64,000 nucleotides of DNA from Chaunax sp. Z400 (lineage: Eukaryota; Chordata; Actinopteri; Lophiiformes; Chaunacidae), in contig CM075184.1 of NCBI GenBank assembly GCA_037577475.1, forward strand, positions 7,057,594 to 7,121,593, given 5' to 3'. The notes under the pieces are model-generated. The model ran no database searches. It was not told where the DNA came from and saw nothing but the letters and a program-made list of their open reading frames with translations. A program made the translations under genes and the position numbers. Shown one piece after another: positions 10,601-26,100 of the stretch (positions within the stretch are counted from its first letter, which is position 1; each line of letters begins with the position of its first letter).

Positions 10601-13600
10601 TGATGGCTCTGAACCTACCGGGCAGATTTGTTGTCTTAATGGCATTTAGTAGTGGTTCTAATAGTTACATTACTTTGTAATGATGGTTTTAGAGTCTTGA
10701 GTGGAAAACTCATCCTATTTGAAACGCCGTGACTGTGACGACATGGTAGGGGGTGTATGGGCAAGAGTCTGGTGGTGTCATATGTAACACAACACGGGAT
10801 GTGTGTATCTAGAACAGTTGGGTTTTAAACACAAAATGAACCACAGCGACAAATGTTTGCATGTCAACAATTGTTAAAAGCAAAACAGTGTTTTTATGAA
10901 TAGATTTGGTATCACAGAAGAAAATATTCAACCAATACCCATAATTGATCATTGATCATTACTGCCAATACAGATAAGATAATGAAGAATTTCACATTTT
11001 AGTGTTGAAATTGTGTAGTTGAAGTGTAGTTTGTGCATACCGAAGTGTAAGAAAGACCGAGACGTGAGCAAGGATTGATTTGTTGTGCTAAAACTTGCTG
11101 ACCTTTTCGCTCCGTTGTGATACGGCGTCGTCCTGTGAAAGTGTGAAAACGTCTATGGAGCTCACTGCCTGCTGATCTGAGCTCCATCGCTGCATTGTCA
11201 TTGTCGCAGGTATATCAGGCTGTCCCATCTTTGATGGTGGGACTCTACTCAGGTAGACTACTCTACTCTGCACTCCTTCCTGTGCTTCCTGCTCTTTTCC
11301 TTGTTCTACATCTTCTTATGTAAACCTTCACCTACTGTATGGGGGTATGTAGTTGCTGCGCTTGTGCTTCGTTAGTGGCCGATAGTGAATCATATGATGT
11401 CACGTTATCCGGCTGATGATGTCATGCTATCCGGCCTGGATAATAGCCGAGGACCCAACCTCTCCTGCCTCTTTCTGACTGATAAATGCTCTGCTGTTCT
11501 TTCCTGATCTACTGCTGAGTCTACTGTGCAAAGTCCACAGTACAAGTCGAAGTCAGTTGAGTTTTATGACTAATGGTCTATACACAATGGCAGTATCATT
11601 AAAACCTGAAGCTACTCAATGTGTCTGTCCTCCTGTGTGATTTCCACGTCATCTTTGAGGGACACATCTGTAAACTACAGATAAACGTGTCCACTTTACC
11701 AACTCCTCACCATCCAATCATTTTCTGTCATTTTCTCCTGCTTCTGATGAATCTGTCAAATGACAAACTGTAGCAGAGGGCATTCAGACAAGCGCATAGC
11801 TTCACAGAGAGAATTTACTAATCCTACTATGGCGACGCCTTGGCGCGATGATGACGTTCCTCACGGAGCCCCTCGGTGAAAGGAAGGATGAGGGAAACAT
11901 CATCATCATACCAAGCCAGTCAAAGAGAGAGAGAGTAGGGCGGGTCATCGTTAGGGTTCTCTAGCAATGTTCAAATCTCTATTGAAAACACATCTTTTTG
12001 CTCTGGCCTTTACGGTTTAAACCTAATTACTTTTTTAGGCCCAGTTTTTTTCACTCCTCCTGCAGACTTTCATACAATGTTTTTCGGTCTCTTTTTTTTG
12101 GCTCTGCTGTTTTTACTTGTTCTCGTGGCTTTTGTTTGGTTTTTAATGCCTCAGTTGTTTTTATTTGCTTTAATTGTGTTTTATCTCGTTCTCTGGTTTT
12201 GCCATATTTGTTGAGCACTTTGGGCAACGCTGTGTCGTATTTTAAATGTGCTATATAAACAACTTGACTTGACTTGACTACTGCAGAGTCTGCCTGCCGT
12301 TGGCACAGAGGACCTGCTGTAGTGCTCTCTCTCTTACACCGAGGGTGTTGCAGTCTGCTGTTGAAAGAGCTGCCTAATGCCCCCACAGGGCCCTGTAGGG
12401 GGGGGGGGTGAGATGTGATATCCAGGATGGATGTCAGCTTTGCTTAAGTCCTCCTCTCACCCACCTCCTCCACAGAGTCCAGCTGACAGTCCAGGACAAA
12501 GCTGGTTCCTCTGGATCAGCTTGTTTAGTCCCTTCCTGTCCCCAGAAGACCACAGCGCAGTAGAAAGATTTTAACAGTGTCCTGCACACTCCTGCACACC
12601 CCGAAGGACCTCAGTCTCCTCAGCACATGGAGGTGATCATGGCCCCAGGACGTCTGTCACCGTTTGTCAGTCACTCCTTTGTCTTGTTGGCGTTAACTGA
12701 CCGGTGATTGACTTCACATTTTAGGCAGTAGGCCACAAAGTCCCTGATGATGCCCTTGCACTCCAGATCATTCTGCTATGATTCACTTGAGGACTTCTGG
12801 AGATGAGGGTTTCCTGTCACCTCAATGTGGCCTCAGCGGTCTACAAAGTCCTCGCCTTCGTAGACTGCATCCTTCGAAGGATTCAGCCCCTGACTTGAGA
12901 CACAGCTTTTGGTTGTTAATCAGGTATATTTAGTTCCATGAGTAAAAGAGGGATGGAATTACAGTTGAAGTAGTTTGGTGAACAGATGCAGCAGAACCAT
13001 GAGGCAGTGAGAGAAACACTAATTGCTCATGCTCACAGCAGCTTCCTGCTGTCTGTAAGGTCTGTATCTGTACTGTATCCACATCAGTGTACATTAAGTG
13101 ATGTCACATGCAGGGTTTCTGCCATTGGTTACTGCAAGGCAGGCTGCCATGGCCTACGATGATTCCCCGTCAGGCCTAAGCATCAGGCTGTCTTGGCAAA
13201 CCCATTTTGTAAAAGTTACGTGAAATAATAGAAAAAGTCTGAGTTCATTTGTCAGTGGACAGTCAACAGCACACACACAGGCTAGACTTACGTCTTCATT
13301 CATCTTACAGTCAAACAGCTGCAAACGTGTTTGATTTACTGACTCAATAATGACCCTGGAGAGAAGAACGAGGAAGTGAACTCTGTACATCATCACCCAG
13401 AAACTGAGGTTAGCAGAACAGTGAAATCCAGCAGTAGCAAACAAGACCAGGTGATCACCACACACTGCAGCGTCTAACAACAACAGTTACAGTAGTTTTT
13501 GTTGAATTCGGAAACGTCCTGAAAGGCCTTATCTCACTATGTTGAAGAAAGTGGAAGAAATTCCTGCATCCACCCCAGAGCCACCAAACTTGCATGGATT

Positions 13601-13822
13601 TTTTTCCTGGCCACGCATCCAGGTTGTACTGTATGGAGATCAGGGGCGTTGCTATTTTGATGCCTTCTTGTGCATTCTGGCACCTTATCTGTCTTCATTT
13701 TATGTCTAGTCTTAATCATAGAAAAATTGCAATATGTACCTCAAAAAACTGTTATTTTCCAAATTAATCATTGGTTAACAAAAAAGTTAATTGGTTACAT
13801 GTTTCATTTTTCTTTCCCTCGT

Positions 13823-13906
<84 letters not shown>

Positions 13907-16900
13907 CAGATAAGGTTGGTTTGGTGTAGTGTCGTATGCTCACCTCTCCACCATCTACTCCTCTTTTGTCTCTAAATAGAATTCTAAAAAGCTGTTGTCT
14001 CTCTCCTTCCATCACTTGGTGCCGTGTCTTTTAAAAAAATTTTTTTAGAACAAAATCAAATTAATTGTTAAAATATTAACAATGAAAGTAGTTAAACCAC
14101 TTGACACTTTAGGAAGTTGACGTAACTCACGATTCCCCAGATGAATTATAATATTCAGAATAATGGTGTTGGAGGCTGCCGGTACAGCGTGCAGACCTGG
14201 ATAATTCACAATTCACAAAGACAGGAATCATAAGAAGACATAATAAGTCATAGAGAAGAGGGAGAATTGTCCGGGGCTAAAGAAAAAACCCCTTCAGAGC
14301 TAAAGTCCCGAATGCCCGGGCCAGGTGACGCCTCTGATGGAGATCCGTTCAGTAGTTTTTACACAATCCTGCTAATTAACAGACAAACAACCAAACAGAG
14401 AACCGGGTAGATGTCAACAATGAAGCACGGAATGCTAACAGTGAATTCAGGATAGGTAATTTGCAGAAGGGAAAACAATCCTTTCACTTGATGTGAGTTT
14501 GACACAGTGAGAGTCATGTGATGGGAAAACACAAGGAAACATTCTGTGAAAGAAACGTGGTTAATGGAGAGAGTAACCCTACATGAACATCCAGACTTTA
14601 AGCCAGGCGTCGACAACTTCAGGACATTGTGTAATTAGTTAGCCGGTTGGATAAGTTGTTGGAGATAACCGGGCTTTTTAATGTCTTGGATGACGTTAGC
14701 TTAGCATTTATGCAAGTGTTGGCCAACACGCGACCAACCACTGACTGTCTGAAGGTCATTACCAACATGTGACAACATGTGTCTGAGTTTAAACTGTGGA
14801 CAAGGCAGACGAGACATGACAATGACTGTTGTATTAATTAGTCTGATAAAGATATTCCATCAACACTTCATTTTAGTCCAGTTAACCGTTCCCCAGCTCT
14901 TTGAACAGCTTCCTCCTTTGAGGCAATGCTGGTAACATATTTGGTGACTTGTTTTTACAACAGAAATAACATTTTTGGTCTCTCTGTTTGTTGCACCAAG
15001 CTTATAGCATTGCTTTTTAAAATTTTATTCCTGGTTGTTCCAAGGCCCACCTCTTATCTGTATTTATTGCCAGCTGCAATCTGATTTCCACAAAGATTTT
15101 GGGAGTCCCAACTTGACTATTTCTGCAAATGTTTCCCACAAATGCTTTTTCGGTGTGACAAAGACATCAGCTACCATTTACATACCGTCACCAAATAGCA
15201 GTTTAGTTCATGCCGAGCATTCTGTGGTTCCTAAATACCACTCTATGACATACTTTTTAAGGTCGCACTTTGGAAGTCCTTCAATATAATGTTCCATAAT
15301 GTATTTATAGAAATTATTATTATTTCTATTATTATTATTATTACTATTATTATTATTATTACTATTACTACTATTATTATTACTATTATTATTATTATTA
15401 TTATTACCATTACTATTATTATTACTGCTACTGTTATTAAACTCTGAAATTGAAAACACCATACAGACTAATATTCTTGACCCCATGATTGGAATATAGA
15501 AGCTGCTGATGTCATCGTTGACTCTCTTCTGTATCGGCTGCTGTTCAGCTGCAGAGCTCTCATTTCGCACAGCCGGCGTTAATTAGCAGATCTACATCAC
15601 AGTGAAGACGCACATAATGATGATGATGATGAGCTGCTGAAATGATAATGAGCTGAAAGGCTGTATGCCAGACCACCAGACTGTGGCTCAGTCCCGGCGT
15701 CACTCATCATCAGCAGTCATTAAACATGGATGGATCCTCTCCACGGAGGTGGCATTTTGCTTCTGTTGTAGGCTGCAGGAGTACGCAGGTCATTGGGATA
15801 ACTTGTTAACTCTTCCAGTCATGAAGTCGTCTTGCAGTGTGACGACAGCGAGAGAACGATCTCTGAACGATCTCTGAATGATCAGTAGGATCCTCCACCC
15901 TGGGGTGTCATTTGAAAATGGAAGTTTGTGATCAGTGAACACAATTTATTTCATATTTGTCGGTGCTCCTCTCATACTCGGTACTCGGTAGTGCTGACAT
16001 CATTTGGTCTGTGCCCTGAAATGCACAGTTTGGTACCCAACCCTACCGTTCCTCCTCTACAGAAGCAGATTTTCCAGGTTTACGCTCTGATTAATGGAGA
16101 AACCTGATATGGAAAATATGAGTATGAAATCTGGGTGCTCGTTTACTAGATGTCATTATTGACTTCATGCCCCACCCAAACCATGGCTGACCATGACCAC
16201 GAGGACCTGACTGAATAATTACATCAGATCAGTGATAATAATAATGGACAGGTCTGTCCCTGCTCTGGACGGGCCTCTAATGAGACAATTACCTGGAATG
16301 TTTAGGCATGACGGAGGAGGATTCATCCAATAATGTCACGCTAACCTCTCTGATGTGTTTTTCTTCCATTGTCGTCTAAATCATTTAAATCATCGTCTGT
16401 TTTCAGCTCACTCGCAGTTTTTCAGGACATGATTGTCCTGTAACCGGCGACAACGGCTTGGATTTCCTCAAACCGAGCGCTGCTGGTCTGGTTTAATAGA
16501 AACTTGTGTCTGATGGGTTCGAAGGAAAATTCAGACAATCCACCCTCTGCGCTTCCTTCCTGAACACACTGACTGTTGTTGGGTAGATAACTGTGTGTGT
16601 TCTTCTCACGCTGAATGAAAGTCTCTCTTCATACTGTTATCTGAGCCAAGGACATAACCAGGCTTTAGAGACTCTGTATGAACACCACAGGTTTTTGTTT
16701 TTTTTATCAGCAGATGAGAGGGAAAAACTTTGTTTTGTTTCCTGTAGCGTTGAATTGTATGCATACACATCCTGCATGTGCTGAGATGATAACTGGAGCT
16801 TCAGATTCCTCTAGCTGGTGTAAAATAAATAACATTAACTGAGTAGTAAAGTGAACTTTGTGTCCCTGAGCTGGGGGACCCATGTAGGCCTGTCATGGTC

Positions 16901-19829
16901 CTGGTGCTCCCTGGTACTGTGACAACACTGCACTGTGTGTAATTGCACCGTCATCTTCTCTGCCTCTTTTTCGTGGACCTTATCCAGTCAATGAAGACTA
17001 TTGGAGATAGAATCTCTTCGAGAGGTTTGTCTGTTTACTGAGAGGGAATGGCATTTATGGCAGCTTTGGCATGTCTGCCTGTCTGTGTCCTCAGACTGAG
17101 TCCACTCTAAGTATCTTAATCATAGTGCATCTCCACTACTACTACTACTGTGTGTCATGGGAAAGCTCTTGCTGCCAGTGACTTACCCAAAATCCTCCAA
17201 TGCTGCAGCTCCTCTCAGCTTTTTAGCCTTATAGTTGATCATTGTTTTAATTGTGTGGTTCGGTCTGAACCTACAGTATGTTATATTTGTGTGGACAGTG
17301 TTTCTTGACGGCATCAGGAAGGCCGTCTCATAGCAGAAAAGCTATAAATTTATTGGGTGGCTCCAGTTTCCTGCTCGTTCCACCCACCACTGAACAAACA
17401 GATTCTCAGTCAGAACAAAAGGAAGGTCAGAGCTCAGTCCGTTATCAATTACCTCCATGCCAAAAATGTCTTTTCATGTTTTTGTTTGTTTTGTTGCTTT
17501 CGTTAGAACTCAGCTCTGTAAATGTTTGTCTTAGAAATGATTACAACATTCAAACTGATGTGCAGTTTTCCACCACTCACCCCTCTCTTTAATGGCATTT
17601 AGTTAGTGCTGTTCCATCCCCTCCACTTTACCTCTTCAGTACCTCTCCTCAGGGAGACACAGTACAACAATATAATTCTGCTGAACCATAACAACAGGAT
17701 TCCTGTGGACATGTTTGTGTGGCGGTGAGTCACCTCCTCCAGAGATTCCACATTATTGTGAAGGGGAACTGCTGTTTTCTTCAGGAGCTCTTGTGCTTTG
17801 GCCTCTTGTCACTTTCACTGTGATACATAGAATATCTTGGATGAGGAGAGAATGTCCTCTCTACATAACTTCCCACAAGATCCACCATGCTGTGAGGCCG
17901 AGAGAGAAGACTGCAGAACATTACCTCTGCGTTCTATAATTGAGTGTGAACTAAAATTAACACCCCTCAAAACCTGAATAATTTAATTAACGCCACTGTC
18001 ATAGAAGCCAATCTCATTCTTTAAGACAAGATCTCTTCTAAGAGGTTGAGAGGAGTTTATCCAGTGCACGTGAAAATCTCAAATGAGTGTCATAAGAAAA
18101 TGAACTTTCTCCTAATCATAATATTAGAGATTAATACAAGAATTTAATGAATACTTTGTTTTGTCGTCACTGACGGTCGTTTGTAGAGACTGGAGAAACA
18201 ACTGACCTGTCAGAAACATAAAGACAGACACATGTTGTCGTCCATCAGCTGATTGATTGTGTTTTCTACACAAACACAAAGATAATGATGGGAGCTGCTG
18301 ACCTGATCTATGAGCAGAGCTGCTCTGAGCTCACTACATTCTAAACTCAGATAGTGGTGGTCCTGTCTATCGACTGGTTCAGCATGATTTAGTGTTGTAG
18401 TAAACCATCTTCCAGCACAATATGTAGAATGCAGAATGTGGTCACGGTAGTGTGGGACGACTCTCGCTGTCTTGGAGGCTCTAGTGGCCAACCGCACAGG
18501 CAGCTGACATGAGCTGATGATCAGCTGACCGCGCCATCCTGGGCCTTCATGTGTTCTCTCTCCTCTCCCACAGCTGGGATCCTGCATCACTGAGCAGGGT
18601 GGATGCCACACCTTGTACTACAATGCCTCCTGCTGGGTGATCCAATCAGGAGTGGACAGCTCTCAGTCCAGCTGTTCACACCTGACATTATGATGCATCT
18701 CTACATGCGTCTCCAGTGACCAATAGGGACTGAATCTCACTTTCGCGCTCTAAATGCAAATAAACAGGTATCTCACTGGGACAAACAAAAGCACATGTTT
18801 TAACACAAAGAAAGAAATAACTTAAAGGTATGCTCCCACTCAACTAACCGCCTAGGTGTACAAAATGCATTCCACCCAAAATGCGGCATATCAATTAATA
18901 AATGTTTTATTATTTGGTCAAGTTTCAATGCAGAATTCAAACGAAAACATGGCAAACAAAAGGGAATTCTGTGGGTAGATTTGTTTTGGATTTCTCCTAC
19001 CTGGCAGCTGTTTCCTTGCAGCTTCCTGTGGCTTATGTGTGTGTCCAGACTTCGATTTCAGTAGCTCCCATCGATCCTTCTGCTCTCCAGTATTTACCAG
19101 CTTTGCTCTCCGTTTCTTTTCGTCAGCTACATGTAATACAAATTCCTGAAGCTCCAAGATCAAAATGACTTTGAAAAGATATTATTTACGCCCATTTTTT
19201 AAAATTTGAAACCTTAATTTGAAACTAGCCACTAAGCTAAAAACGTCAGCGCGCCACGTCTGAGGAAATTGCACAAGCTTATCGTGTGTACACGAGCCGC
19301 TGGACGAGCTAAACTCACAAATAAGAAAGAGTTTATCCTGTAAATGTCCTGCTATAAATATAACTGTTGTGAAAAGCTGCTGAATTCATCAGAATCTTAA
19401 ATGAAGAGTTAGATATTTGCTCAGAGAAGATGTTAACTAGTTAGTTGTGTTTGTGTTGGGCAATCCTTATTGTTGAGGCCAATTTTTCAGAGAGGAAGTT
19501 AACTGTTCTCCCAGAATGTTGTTGAGTGAAAAAGCATGGTCCTAAGTATATGACATGGACTTGATGGGGCAGACTTTAGTCCCAAAACATGTAAAGACAT
19601 ACAATGGTTCATTCCTCAGCATGCTGCTGTCCTAGAAAGGCTCTAGCTACCAGATTGGACTCATTTCTCAGTTTATCCTGCTAAATTTACACAAGCTCTG
19701 ACCCACTTGGTGCCTACAACTCTCCTACTGCTGACAGCACTTAGTGGAGCCTCACACACACACACACACACACACAGACACACACACACAGACACACACA
19801 CACAGACACACACAGACACACACACACAG

Positions 19830-19861
<32 letters not shown>

Positions 19862-19937
19862 AGACACACACACACACAGACACAGACACACACACACAGA
19901 CACACACACACACACACACACAGACACACACACACAG

Positions 19938-19969
<32 letters not shown>

Positions 19970-20022
19970 AGACACACACACACACAGACACAGACACACA
20001 CACACACACACACACAGACACA

Positions 20023-20063
<41 letters not shown>

Positions 20064-20110
20064 ACACACACAGACACAGACACACAGACACAGACACAGA
20101 CACACACACA

Positions 20111-20147
<37 letters not shown>

Positions 20148-23100
20148 AGACACACAGACACACACACAGACACACACACACACACAGACACACACACACA
20201 GACACACACACAGACACACACACACAGACACACACACAGACACACACACAGACACAGACACACAGACACAGACACAGACACACACACAGACACACACACA
20301 CACACAGACACACACACAGACACACACACACACACACACACAGACACACACACACACACACACACACAGACACACACACACACACAGACACAGACACACA
20401 CACAGACACACACACACAGACACACACACAGACACAGACACACACACACAGACACACACACACAGACACACACACACAGACACACACACACACACACACA
20501 CAGACACACACACACACACACACACACAGACACAGACACACACACACAGACACACACACACAGACACACACACACAGACACACACACACACACACACACA
20601 GACACACACACACACACACACACACAGACACACACACACACACAGACACAGACACACACACAGACACACACACACAGACACACACACACACACACACAGA
20701 CACACACACACACACAGACACAGACACACACACAGACACAGACACACAGACACAGACACACACACAGACACACACACACAGACACACACACACACACAGA
20801 CACAGACACACACACAGACACAGACACACACACACAGACACACACACAGACACACACACACACACAGACACACACACACACACAGACACAGACACAGACA
20901 CACACACAGACACAGACACACACACACAGACACACACACAGACACAGACACACAGACACACACACAGACACAGACACACACACAGACACACACACACAGA
21001 CACACACACAGACACACACACACAGACACACACACAGACACACACACAGACACACACACACAGACACAGACACACACACACAGACACACACACACACACA
21101 GACACACACACAGACACACACACACAGACACACACACAGACACACACACACAGACACACACACAGACACACACACACAGACACACACACAGACACACACA
21201 CACAGACACACACACAGACACACACACACACACACGGAGACAGGAAGCATATACCATTTCAATCCATTGGAGCGGCTTGTAATGGGTCATCTATGTTACA
21301 GAGCAGTGGTTCCCAAAGACTGGGTCGCGGCCCACAGGTGGGTTGCAGGAGATTTTATTTGGGTCACTAAATAAAGTTAGTTATGATTCTATTTGACTTT
21401 TATTCTAGATTTATATCTGCAGTACACCTTTCAGCCACATGAGGGAGGGTGTTTCTAGCTCCACCACATCAATCACTCGTTTTGTTTCCCTCGTCCCTCT
21501 CATGTTAACACTCAGATGATGTCGTTTCAGATGAGTCGGCATGTTCGATGTGCTACCAGCTACATAACCGATCGCAGTTGCACAACGTCGGCATGAGGCT
21601 TTGGTACGATCCACTTGTCTTTGTCTGTTTTACTGTGTGACCTCCACAAACACAGCTTCCAAACAGAATCACCGTTGCTCTCGAGCCCTCCCCCCTCCCC
21701 CTCACCCATTTATATCCCAAAGTCATACTGTACATTTTTACAGTCCCACAGTACATTTAACATGAGGCCTGGCAGCCTCCCAGCATCACAATTCAGCACC
21801 AGCGAAGGTGTTTATTAAGCAGGAATATGTGATAATAGTGTCTAATGAATCTGAATCACATGACCTCATATGTTCAGAGGTGTGAACACGGCTGCTGTTT
21901 AAGGACTACAGCATCTACAGCTAAAAGAAGCACCTGATACGGCGTGCTTTCTTTAATACTGAAGAGTTAATCCATTCATGTTTTCATACGTGGTCAAAGC
22001 CAGTGGTGGTGCTTCTTAAACATGAGGGGTTGGCTTCTTGTTTCATACCAGTATAAAATGAATGGTGGAAAGTCAGAGACTGTGAATCCTACTGTCTTAC
22101 AATGATTGGAAAAAAGTTTACTTGTTAAGTTTTGATCAATTCCTGGATGATTTTATTTCCTCTTATAGGCTCTCATCAGTTGAGCAGAGATAGCTTAATA
22201 ATGCTGTTTGACAAAACTACACAGTGAAAGTTGGCTCTTTTTCTTCTTCTACAGCATCTCTTACTTTTAGGCTATTCTGTCAACTTCTTTTGATAACTCA
22301 TGCAGTAACTGGTGCTTCTTCTTTTTTTTACCATGGAAAGTCATGTTGAATTAAATCTCATAGAATACAACTCCTTCCGAAGAAAATGTGACGTCAATGA
22401 TCCAAAGGTGTAAGTTCTGACTGTGTAAGTTTGAGGTTATGTTGTCACTCGTGTCCATTTGTTGCACTGAAAGGATTTCCAGTAAACTTGGTGGGAGGAT
22501 GGGTCTCAGGCCAGAATAGACCCCATTAAAAGTTGGTGCGGACCTGATTAAACGGCAGAAGCACCAGATTTAAATGTAGACAAATTTATCATACAGTTAT
22601 TTTTATATTATATATAAAAATATTTATATTTGATTATAATAAGTATATCTTTATACTATGGAAGCTTACAAATGATCCCTTGGGGACAAATAAAGTGAAT
22701 TGAATTGATTTACAAATCCAGTGAACTTGAATTCTGTGGTTTGATCTGGAATAAGTCCTGATTGGATTAAAGAGGACTGCTGGGCCTTGGTGGAGGGATG
22801 TGCTCTGAGTGCCATTCTAGTCTCTAAATTGCCGAATGGATGTTCATGAATTGAACTCGCCACTGTCACCTGAGAGATCCCAGTTTGGTGCAGGATGTCC
22901 GTGTGTTTCGACTGACCGGGATGCCACCCTGAGAGGGAGGCTGAGAAGACCCTGCTCCTGAGGTCTTTGTGGCTCTGTTCTTCAGTAATATTGTGCAGGT
23001 AATGCTTTAATGTCCCCTGGAGACCGTCAGCCACCAAGCATCAGTCATGGTGACTCACGTCTCATTTCTATTCTGGGTTGATCTCCTGGTTTCCCACCTA

Positions 23101-26100
23101 GTGGCTTCCTGTTGAATGTTGTGCTGTTGGTGGAGCTGCTAATTGGACTCCTTTTAGCTGGGCAGGATCTCATCATCATGGTTTACTAATCCTCTCCAGA
23201 GGAGGACCCTGTATTTTAGTCACAGTGAGCTGGATGGCTGCTTCGGAGGCCTGCAGAACATAGTTTCCATGTGAGAATCTCTGACAGGTGGAGGACAGTG
23301 CTGGAGACACGTCTCACTGTAAAAAATAACTCCTGATTTGTCTTTACATCCACGGCCTGTTCTTTGTGTCTCCTTATGTTCAGCTCCATATTCCCTCTGA
23401 TGCTCCATGTTTAGTCTGGCTATGTTTCCTAAACCTCTGTTTTTTTGGTCTACATAGAACTTCTTCCCTTTCACAGATGCATGAAATCCATTCAATGACT
23501 CTGGATCTGCATCATCTCAGCTACATGTTGTATTACAACATGAATCTGGATCCAGTTGTTCATAGTGGTGGAACATCACGACTTCAACCTGCCTGGGTTT
23601 TTAAAAAAATTTTTATTTTAACTCCTGCAACGAGGAAGGAGAGCGTGAACCACCGGAGGTTTTCTTCCTAACTGGCCTACTGCCCCAGATGTTTCAGTAT
23701 TAGTCCACTCCAGTGTTCGTGCTCTCAGGACTGAAGTCCTATTTAAGTCTACTGTGACACATTTAAAATCCATGCAAGGTCAGAGAGCGTTGATATGCTG
23801 TGTTACTTTTGCAAGTAAAGGCATCAGTTCATCCGAACTGAAACTAATAAATGTCTCCATAAATATGATCTCATCTCACCCAGATAACAGAATAAAGGTA
23901 TAAAGTTTTAGTACCTCACCGACTAGTGAGGCGTGGCCCACAGAAACACTGACCACCTTAACTCTGGGCCACTAAAAGTTCAACATTTATTCATGGATGT
24001 GTGTCCTGATGTTATTGTAATTACATTATATATTGTTACATCATAAATGTAGTTAATGAATAAACCATCAAGTCAAGTAAAGTCTGTTTCTATAGCACAT
24101 TTTAAACAAACACGACAGGATGATCAAAGTGCTGTACAGAAAAGACTGACACAGATAAAACAAGCTCCAGGGATAAAAACTAATCAAATAAGTTAAAATC
24201 AAATTAAAGTAAAAGGATAAAAGGAGATAAAATAGATTAATTTCAAGGCTCAATTTGAATTAAAAGCCAGGGGAAAAAAGGTGTGTTTTTAAAAAAACTT
24301 CCAGACTCTGTGCAGTTTTAAATTGGATGGGCGGATCATTCCGTAAACATAATCAACAGGGGAAAGAGTCACAATGTGTAAAAAATAACCCAGGTTGTCA
24401 GAAAGCGCACATTAAAATGAAGCAGAGCCGTCGTATCGCAGGTTATCAGCTGTAGGATAACGTCCTCTACCCTCCTCCTCTACCAGTGTTTTCATTCCTC
24501 CATCATCCTCTCTCTCTCCTCTCTCTCTCCTCTCTCTCTCTGCAGCTGCTCAGTGAGAAGATCAGCGGGGCCGAGGGGACGAAGCTGGACGAAGACTTCC
24601 TGGAGATGGAGAGGGTGAGTTTACTGCTCAACACTATATCTGACCTGACGTAGGATGCAAGGCTACACATGGGCGTGAAAGTCTTTCCACCGATAAGCAC
24701 CTGGCAACACAGGGCCTCTGGTTCTGGTCATTCACCAAACAGAGCCAAAGACTTCTCGGCATGCCGATATCACCACAATCACTTCGCTGCAGTTTTGTCT
24801 TGTTTTTGTCGAAATCGGTGTTTGGTTTGTGATGATTAGTTTTGTGTCTGAGGGTGGAATGACAATCAGTGGTGTGTGTGTCTGTGTTAAATCATCACCA
24901 GTGGAGAAGTCCTTGAGTTAAAGCTCATTTATGTCGTGTCCCCGGTGTCTCAGCTATTTTTAAAATAGTTTAGTTACTTTGTCATGTGACTGAAATCACA
25001 TTTGTATTTCATGATTCATATTTAGATAATGATACATATCATGACATAGCACATTTTCTGTAATAGTCATATAAAATGACCACATAGAAATTCCTATTTC
25101 TTCTTACATTATGAGTTGTATACTGAAAGAACATAAGGTACTTACATAAGGTACATATAATAAAGTATGAAATAATGATAATGTAGGAAGTTTAAATCGG
25201 TAAATAGAAAACGGATGGCGTTTGTGTTGGTGGTGACAGTGTGTGCACCTCTGCTGCAGAAGCACCAGTTTACCACGTGTCTCTTTTTGTGTCTGCTGTG
25301 CTGAAATAAAAAAACAAAAACAAAACACAGGTCACCTTTTCTGTTCTCACAGCAGCAGGTGAGCCGCCTGAGGTGGAGGCTCGATGTTAAAGACGAAGCC
25401 ATATTGAAACCATTTAAACCAGTGTGGTGCTGGTTGGCATCCAGGAACCAGAGGCCTTAGAGGCTTTAATAAAAACACCAGAATCAGTAGGCCGACATTA
25501 AACTGGAGACGTCACACCACCATCGGAGCGATTGTCTCTTTGTCTTAGATGTCATGAAAGGGTTCACGTCTCAAAGAGCTGCTTCCTGTCTACTGCGGTA
25601 AGGGGAGGGATTTGATGCTCAGCCAAATAAACAATAGAGCATCACATGAAACCACAGGTGTTTTCCCATCGTCCAACAATAGCTTTCATCATGTCACACA
25701 GCTCTAGTGCAGGTCTCTTAATTTTATCATGTTAGAAATAAACTCTTCTTATTGGCCCCCGTTTCCTGGTGCTGGGTCATATGAGTTCATTCACAAACCC
25801 AGTCAGCTCACGTATCAAAACAAAACAGAAATGAATGAAATTCCATTTGTGTTTTCACTGCTATATCTTCCACCCAGATAGACAGTCACACAGCAAGCAC
25901 ACATGCTGCTAACGTTAGCCAGCCATCCGTGCCAGATAGCTGAGATAAGATGAGTCAGATCCTGTCACCACAAAAAGGCTTGAGCAAAAAGAGAATGCTG
26001 CGTAGCAAAGAGTAAAGTAGGATGGAAAATGAAACTAAAGAGAAGATGAAGAGAAGATGGATGGATCAAGAGAAAGAAAGGAAGAGGAACAAGTGATATA

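Larger units (their letters stand above)
7739..24545 (+). other. sh3gl3: sh3gl3 intron 1 (16.8 kb), overview
   Basis: The intron runs from the GTAGGA donor after helix 0 to an acceptor preceded by a CT-rich tract (24509-24540). I see no coding exon inside. It holds a 29-bp direct duplication, fragments of common teleost repeats near 10200-10515 and 22450-22830, a LINE tail plus an opposite-strand LINE fragment (11966-12900), CA and TTA microsatellites, the large CA/CAGA array, a hAT fragment and a LINE-type tail near 24065. The stretches 14100-15300 and 15450-19700 show nothing I recognise. Confidence 0.8.

Noticed and set aside
15208..15570. Asn/Ser-rich 120-codon frame
   Set aside because: Produced by the ATT/ACT microsatellite.
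19673..21374. Long open frames of 500-555 codons (Thr/His and Cys/Val repeats)
   Set aside because: They are translations of the CA/CAGA array, open in several frames and on both strands at once, with no initiation or splice support.
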